Part shown: positions 52,743 to 57,147 of the stretch, in pieces
Position numbering within the stretch: position 1 is the stretch's first letter
How the letters are laid out: each line of letters opens with the position of its first letter
Origin: Sphingobacteriaceae bacterium
Lineage (GTDB): Bacteria > Bacteroidota > Bacteroidia > Sphingobacteriales > Sphingobacteriaceae
Reading direction: 5' to 3'
Assembly (NCBI GenBank): GCA_903644075.1
Contig: CAHJXH010000003.1
Coordinates: 1 to 57,147 of the forward strand
Length of the DNA stretch: 57,147 nucleotides
Translations under genes and position numbers: made by a program
Notes under the pieces: generated by a model
The model's database searches: none
What the model saw: the letters and a program-made list of their open reading frames with translations, nothing else
Told to the model about the DNA's origin: nothing

Positions 52743-53567
52743 CTATTGCAAATATTTTGCTTTAAGCGTTTTAATTTGTTGGTTGGTTAAGCCAATTTGT
52801 GTTTTCAAAAAGTTATCAACCGAACCATATTGCTGGTTAATAGCAGCAAAGGTAGCATCAAGATATTCCTTCTTAGCGGCCATCATTGCTTTGGCAGCAT
52901 CAGGGTCAATGTTCATCATCTTGGTCATACCGGCAATCGCTTTAACATTTTCATCTTTACGATAATAGTTGGTTGCGGTATAATCATCAATAATTGTATT
53001 GTAAGGTACGCCTAAGCTGTATAAAAACAAAGCAGCGCCAATACCGGTACGGTCTTTACCGGCGGTGCAATGGAACAGCAGGCTTTGCTCATCAGGCAAG
53101 TTAATCAACTTATCAAAAAAAGGCTTATAACGGTCTTTCAGATATTTGGTATTGGTGTAAAAAGAAGTAATCAGCGAATCGCCATTCGCTTTGTGAGCCA
53201 TCATACCTTTCATCATCGAATTGTTCAGGCTATCGCTGCCGGCAGGGCAAAGTATGTAATCGGTATTAGGGTTCATCCTATCCGGCGCGGCCGCTGATTC
53301 CTGGCGACCACGGAAATCAACATCGGTAGAAATGTGCTTGTCTTTCAATACCTGTAAATCAGCATCGGTTAACTTGCTGATATCCGCGCTACGGTAAACC
53401 TTGCCCCATTTAACTTCACGGCCATCTTTGGTTTTATAACCACCCAAATCTCTGAAATTGGCAGCTCCCTGTAATACTACATGGCGTTGGGTACTATCGG
53501 CAACTTGTGCAAACCCGGTATAACCGAATGCCATTGTAAGCACCAATAACAATACGTTCTTTTTCAT
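52743..53567 (-). CDS. Secreted tyrosine/dual-specificity phosphatase-like protein (Y_phosphatase3)
   Basis: This 274-residue protein has a signal peptide (1-20) and the P-loop HCTAGKDRTG with catalytic C167 and R173. The general acid is likely D83 in STDVDFRGRQE, and the N-terminal GAANFRDLGGYKTKDG is typical of the PF13350 family. Members act on phosphotyrosine or phosphoinositides; a secreted copy suggests a phosphoester substrate outside the cytoplasm. It is read in the minus direction with its own terminator, next to the second SusC/SusD pair but not part of its operon (a strong terminator separates them). Confidence 0.9.
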   Translation of the reverse strand: MKKNVLLLVLTMAFGYTGFAQVADSTQRHVVLQGAANFRDLGGYKTKDGREVKWGKVYRSADISKLTDADLQVLKDKHISTDVDFRGRQESAAAPDRMNPNTDYILCPAGSDSLNNSMMKGMMAHKANGDSLITSFYTNTKYLKDRYKPFFDKLINLPDEQSLLFHCTAGKDRTGIGAALFLYSLGVPYNTIIDDYTATNYYRKDENVKAIAGMTKMMNIDPDAAKAMMAAKKEYLDATFAAINQQYGSVDNFLKTQIGLTNQQIKTLKAKYLQ

Positions 53568-53580
53568 TTTTTGTGTTTAA

Positions 53581-53616
53581 TTAAAAAACAGGAGCCGCAT
53601 CGCGCAGCCCCTGTTG
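53581..53616 (-). terminator. Intrinsic terminator after the right-edge SusD gene
   Basis: A 12-bp stem with two G-U pairs (AACAGGGGCTGC/GCGGCTCCTGTT) and a 5-base loop, followed on the minus strand by TTTTTTAATT, 27 bases past the SusD stop. Confidence 0.85.
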
Positions 53617-53641
53617 GTATAAAAAATTGAACTGAAAAATC

Positions 53642-55255
53642 TTATTTATACATCCACATGTCTTTGGTTGGATCATCAGAACCACCAAATTGCGAGCTAA
53701 CAGCAGAATTAAAGTTAGCCGTGTTATAAACAGCTTCTGCTGCAGGATACATCCAGCGGCGTGGTATTAAGCTGTTTGGTGTACCAATACCTGCACCGCC
53801 TTGTGCCAGAGTAGGCACGCCTGTACGCAGATAAGTATAAAATGATTCCCAACCCGAGTTATTGAACATGGCAATATATTTCTGGGTTAAGATTTGTTTT
53901 AACTGGGTAGCAGGGTCTGCAGAAATAACCACATTGGCATTAGCCAAAAACTGCGGAATATTTACAGTAACTGTACCCAATGTTTTACCTGCCAGGTCAC
54001 CGATAGTTATAGATTGTCCGTTGGTTAAACCGTATACACCGAATGAAGCGGTGATACCGTTATTATACCAGGTTGCAGCGTTGCCGCTAATCCAGCCTCT
54101 GTTAATAGCCTCTGCCATATTGAAGCATAATTCAGGATAACCGATAAAAACAAACGGCTCTGCATTTGCACCAGTTGATGAGCTATAGTAGCGATTAAAA
54201 TTAGCGAATGAGTATGCACCCTGGCTATTAATTGGGGCACCTGCATTTGAAGCTAATAATAATGCTGCTTGCGATTGATTAATATCCGCACCAACGTAAG
54301 CTGTAAAATCGCTCACTGTTTTGCCGCCTACCAATTGTGCAGGGGCCGGTGTAGCAGATAAATAAGTACGTGGATCTTGATTGGCAGTTGTAATATTCAA
54401 ATAAGTATTACCAATATTAGCGTAGTTGTTATACGGGTTATAGTTTAAACTGAAGATTGAATATTTGGTAACAGAAGTAAACTTGTACACAAGGTTATCA
54501 CTGTTAGCAACCATAATCGGGTATTTAGCCGGGGTACTGATAATTGTTGCAAACTGTTGTGGGATTTGCAGATCGGCATTATCAGTAGCACGTTTGCTTA
54601 GGCTGATTAATACTCTTAAACGATAAGTATTAATAACCTTTTGCCATTGAAGGTAAGTAAATCCAAAAATATCATTTGAATCCAGTACCGTGTTTGCAAG
54701 CGCAGGTGTGGTAGCAATTAAATTGCCCAATAATGTATTGGCATTATCCAGCATAGCAAGCGCACTTTTATAAACATCGTGCTGGGTATCATATTTAGGG
54801 GTTAAATTGGTTGGATCGCCAGCTTGTGAAAAAGGAATATCACCCACACGCTGTGTTAACCAGATACCTGAATAAGCTTTGAAAAACTGCGATAGGGCAT
54901 AATATTTATTAGTTTGGTTACCCTGTTGTGCAATTGACTGCTGTTGCAGTTTAAGCGCATATTTTAGAATATCATAACTATCTGTTGTATTACCAAAGTT
55001 ATAGCTGTTGCTACCACGATAGTAAGCATAGTTAGATATTACATATTGCTCTGCAATTGCAGATGAACCCCATGGCAATTCGCTTGAACGTATTAAGTTA
55101 GCAGTAAGTGCATTAAGCAATAACGGCACCGGAACAACTGCACTCGCGCCTGCCACATTGGGGTTGTCTATCAAATCCCCTTTCTGGCAACCGGTAAAAG
55201 ATACCATGCCTGTAATAGCTAAGGCAAATGGAATAATGTATGATCTTAATTTCAT
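53642..55255 (-). CDS. SusD/RagB-like lipoprotein (SusD_2 type)
   Basis: This 537-residue lipoprotein has a signal ending SFTGC (Cys23), then DLIDNPNVAGASAVVPVPLLLNALTANLIRSS, FKAYSGIWLTQRVGDIPFSQA and the C-terminal TQKYIAMFNNSGWESFYTYLRTGVPTL of the SusD-like_2 group. It is the surface-exposed lid of the SusC receptor 24 bases upstream. The two form the last transcription unit of the window. Ligand unknown. Confidence 0.93.
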   Translation of the reverse strand: MKLRSYIIPFALAITGMVSFTGCQKGDLIDNPNVAGASAVVPVPLLLNALTANLIRSSELPWGSSAIAEQYVISNYAYYRGSNSYNFGNTTDSYDILKYALKLQQQSIAQQGNQTNKYYALSQFFKAYSGIWLTQRVGDIPFSQAGDPTNLTPKYDTQHDVYKSALAMLDNANTLLGNLIATTPALANTVLDSNDIFGFTYLQWQKVINTYRLRVLISLSKRATDNADLQIPQQFATIISTPAKYPIMVANSDNLVYKFTSVTKYSIFSLNYNPYNNYANIGNTYLNITTANQDPRTYLSATPAPAQLVGGKTVSDFTAYVGADINQSQAALLLASNAGAPINSQGAYSFANFNRYYSSSTGANAEPFVFIGYPELCFNMAEAINRGWISGNAATWYNNGITASFGVYGLTNGQSITIGDLAGKTLGTVTVNIPQFLANANVVISADPATQLKQILTQKYIAMFNNSGWESFYTYLRTGVPTLAQGGAGIGTPNSLIPRRWMYPAAEAVYNTANFNSAVSSQFGGSDDPTKDMWMYK

Positions 55256-55279
55256 AATATTTTTTTAATTGATGATCAA

Positions 55280-57147
55280 TTAGAATGTTAAATGGATGTT
55301 GAAACCGAAACGACGAGCGGTTGGGCTTTCCAGATCGCTACCACCATTTGTACCTACGATGGTACGGTCTGATGCATTGTAACCAGAAGCATATTGATCA
55401 AGGTCAATGTCTTTACGAGCTGCAAAGTATAACAAGTTGCGGCCTACAATTGAGAAGGTTGCTTTTCTGATAAAAGTACCATTCAAATATTTAGATGGCA
55501 ATGAATAACCAATTGTTGCTTCACGCAGTTTAGCGTAAGAACGGCTGATCATGTAAGCCTCATCAAAGCTACCTGCGATACCGCTTGAGATGTAACTTTG
55601 AACTGTAACCGGTACATTATTTTTAGCAAATGTTAACTGGCCTAAGTTGGTGATCTGACCGTTAGCATATACCGGTGTACCGCTCACTATATAAACACCC
55701 TGGCCAATGTAGGCTGGAGTTACTGATTTAGTACCTTCGGCAGTACTATTCCATTCTGCTAAACGTGCAACACCGTAAGCGCCTGAAGCAGTTTCAAGAT
55801 CTGTACCACCATTCATTGCCTGGTAGTAAGTTCTGTCATAGATTTTACCACCTATACGGCCATCAAACTGGAAGCTTAATGAGAAGTTATGGTAGCTTAA
55901 GCTGTTGGTAATACCGAATGAGAAATCTGGGTTGGCATGGCCTAACAATGCGTTGTTATTGATACCGCCTGGTGATGAAATTGGCAAACCACCTGTTACA
56001 GCACCTGTAGCCGGATCAACAGAGTGTGAGTTGATGATGTTACCGTTTCCGTCTCTTACAAATTTGGTTCCGTAAATATCATCCAGTCTTTCGCCAACTG
56101 TATAATTGTGGCCATTTTGCTGTAAGAATTGTTGAGTACCATAAATTGATTTCAGGGTTTCTTTGTAGGTTGAGTAGTTAACGTTAACATCCCAGTTTAA
56201 GCCACCTGGATTTTTTAAAACAGAACCCATCAACTCAATTTCGAAACCTTTTTTAAGTGTAGTTACACCGTTTACCAATTGGTTGATATCGCCTGTTGCA
56301 GTTGATACCGGTAATTGGAAAATGTTAGGGCCGTTAGTAGTAGTAAAATAGGTAGCGTTTAAGCCTAAACGGTTTCCTAAGAATTTAGCATCAAAACCAG
56401 CCTCGTACGATTGAACATCATAAGGTTTGATTTTAGCATTGGGGATTGTATTTGATAACGATACAGAAGGTGTACCATTATAATAAGTAGCAGAAGCAGA
56501 TGGCGCTTCGTTTACATAAGTTGGGCCGTTATATGGTGTGTAAAGTTCTGTACCATAACCCAATAACCCACCCGGTTGGGCGGCAGTTACAGGCTTTGAG
56601 TTCCAGCCCGTACCTAATGCGGTAGACTGTAAAGCATTGAATGCGCTACCAATTGTTGGTGCAGTTAAACCACCTTTAACATCGGCAAATGAACCACGTA
56701 CTTTTAAGAAAGAGATAAACTGAGGCAGTTTAATATAATCATTAACCACACTGCTCAAAGAAACCGATGGGTAAAAGAAAGTATTGTTACCAGAATCAAG
56801 TGTAGAAAGGTGATCCACACGACCGGTAGTACTTACCGTAAAGTAGTTTTTATAACCAAAATCAAACGAGTAGAAAGCACTGTTTACCTGCATTTTTGAA
56901 TCAAAATTGTAGATATAAGGCTTAGCTGCAGAGTTTGCTAAATTGTAAATACCAGGTAATGATAAACCTTGTGTAGTAGCCCAGTCAGAATTGTAAGTGA
57001 ATGAGCGCTCATTAGCACCAGCCAATGCCGAAACATTCCAGTTGCCAAATTTGTGGTTATAGTTCAGTATCGCGTCAGTGTTATTCTCTAACAAGTTACG
57101 CTGATCTTGTCTGTAATCACCATAATAGCCAAAAGCATACCATGATA
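55280..57147 (-). CDS. SusC-type TonB-dependent receptor, C-terminal part (cut by window edge)
   Basis: About 622 codons are visible and the frame stays open to the window edge; a TTG-initiated reading at 57094 is only an internal codon. Barrel motifs typical of SusC are seen: DFSFGITNSLSYHNFSLSFQFDGRIGG, SRSYAKLREATIGYSLPSKYL, ATFSIVGRNLLYF and a C-terminal ARRFGFNIHLTF. The N-terminal plug lies beyond base 57147. It pairs with the SusD_2-type lipoprotein downstream. The sequence differs from the left-edge and 38625 copies, so it is a third SusC gene. Confidence 0.93.
   Translation of the reverse strand, partial: SWYAFGYYGDYRQDQRNLLENNTDAILNYNHKFGNWNVSALAGANERSFTYNSDWATTQGLSLPGIYNLANSAAKPYIYNFDSKMQVNSAFYSFDFGYKNYFTVSTTGRVDHLSTLDSGNNTFFYPSVSLSSVVNDYIKLPQFISFLKVRGSFADVKGGLTAPTIGSAFNALQSTALGTGWNSKPVTAAQPGGLLGYGTELYTPYNGPTYVNEAPSASATYYNGTPSVSLSNTIPNAKIKPYDVQSYEAGFDAKFLGNRLGLNATYFTTTNGPNIFQLPVSTATGDINQLVNGVTTLKKGFEIELMGSVLKNPGGLNWDVNVNYSTYKETLKSIYGTQQFLQQNGHNYTVGERLDDIYGTKFVRDGNGNIINSHSVDPATGAVTGGLPISSPGGINNNALLGHANPDFSFGITNSLSYHNFSLSFQFDGRIGGKIYDRTYYQAMNGGTDLETASGAYGVARLAEWNSTAEGTKSVTPAYIGQGVYIVSGTPVYANGQITNLGQLTFAKNNVPVTVQSYISSGIAGSFDEAYMISRSYAKLREATIGYSLPSKYLNGTFIRKATFSIVGRNLLYFAARKDIDLDQYASGYNASDRTIVGTNGGSDLESPTARRFGFNIHLTF

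Noticed and set aside
57092..57094. TTG as start of the right-edge SusC
   Set aside because: The frame stays open to the window edge with SusC-like sequence upstream, so the TTG is internal.

Overview
The window looks like a chromosomal segment of a Bacteroidota species, most likely in Sphingobacteriaceae (Mucilaginibacter/Pedobacter-like). The grounds are three SusC-type receptors and an Oar-type TonB receptor, SusD lipoproteins, an ECF sigma/FecR pair, 7TM-DISM signalling, few Shine-Dalgarno sequences, and several TAnnTTTG-type -7 promoter elements. The genus is an inference. Most genes lie on the minus strand. No rRNA, tRNA, CRISPR array or intact insertion sequence was seen. Layout: (1) 1-1447 is the N-terminal part of a SusC receptor cut by the left edge. 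(2) 2-14 kb is a mixed housekeeping and signalling stretch: an SDR, a Pif1-like helicase with an HRDC domain, a 7TM-DISM membrane receptor fused to an IS1595-transposase-like zinc ribbon/HTH, an alginate-lyase-family lipoprotein, a PEP-mutase/isocitrate-lyase-family enzyme paired with an unknown HRPCxxC protein, a DUF2461 protein and a large hybrid histidine kinase. (3) 13990-22637 is a tight nine-gene minus-strand operon that appears to build, activate and transfer an unusual 2-ulosonic acid. In transcription order it encodes a glycosyltransferase-like protein, a SpsF-like cytidylyltransferase, a split transketolase, a HemL-like class III aminotransferase, an SDR, a KdsC-type phosphatase fused to a NeuB-type synthase, a fatty-acid-hydroxylase-family membrane protein and an SMR transporter. 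(4) 22.8-30.3 kb holds a GDPD-like protein, an RRM protein, a 1380-residue membrane protein with a Cache-like sensor and a degenerate P-loop NTPase/winged helix, a MarR regulator and two small proteins. (5) 30.3-33.6 kb encodes an Oar-type TonB receptor. (6) 34.0-44.0 kb is a polysaccharide-utilisation-type locus: ECF sigma, FecR, SusC with STN, SusD, GDPD and a divergent GH92. (7) 44.2-53.6 kb is rich in phosphate-ester enzymes: a beta-propeller-like protein, a YdcF-family protein, alkaline phosphatase, a DUF5690 transporter-like protein followed by phosphocholine-specific phospholipase C, GNAT, and a tyrosine-phosphatase-like protein. (8) 53.6-57.1 kb is a second SusD/SusC pair, the SusC cut by the right edge. 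The most interesting items are the operon at 13990-22637, the receptor-transposase-domain fusion at 5248-7155, the giant membrane NTPase at 24198-28340, and the clustering of phosphodiester and phosphomonoester enzymes around the GH92 locus. All functions are assigned by reading motifs by eye, without database searches.
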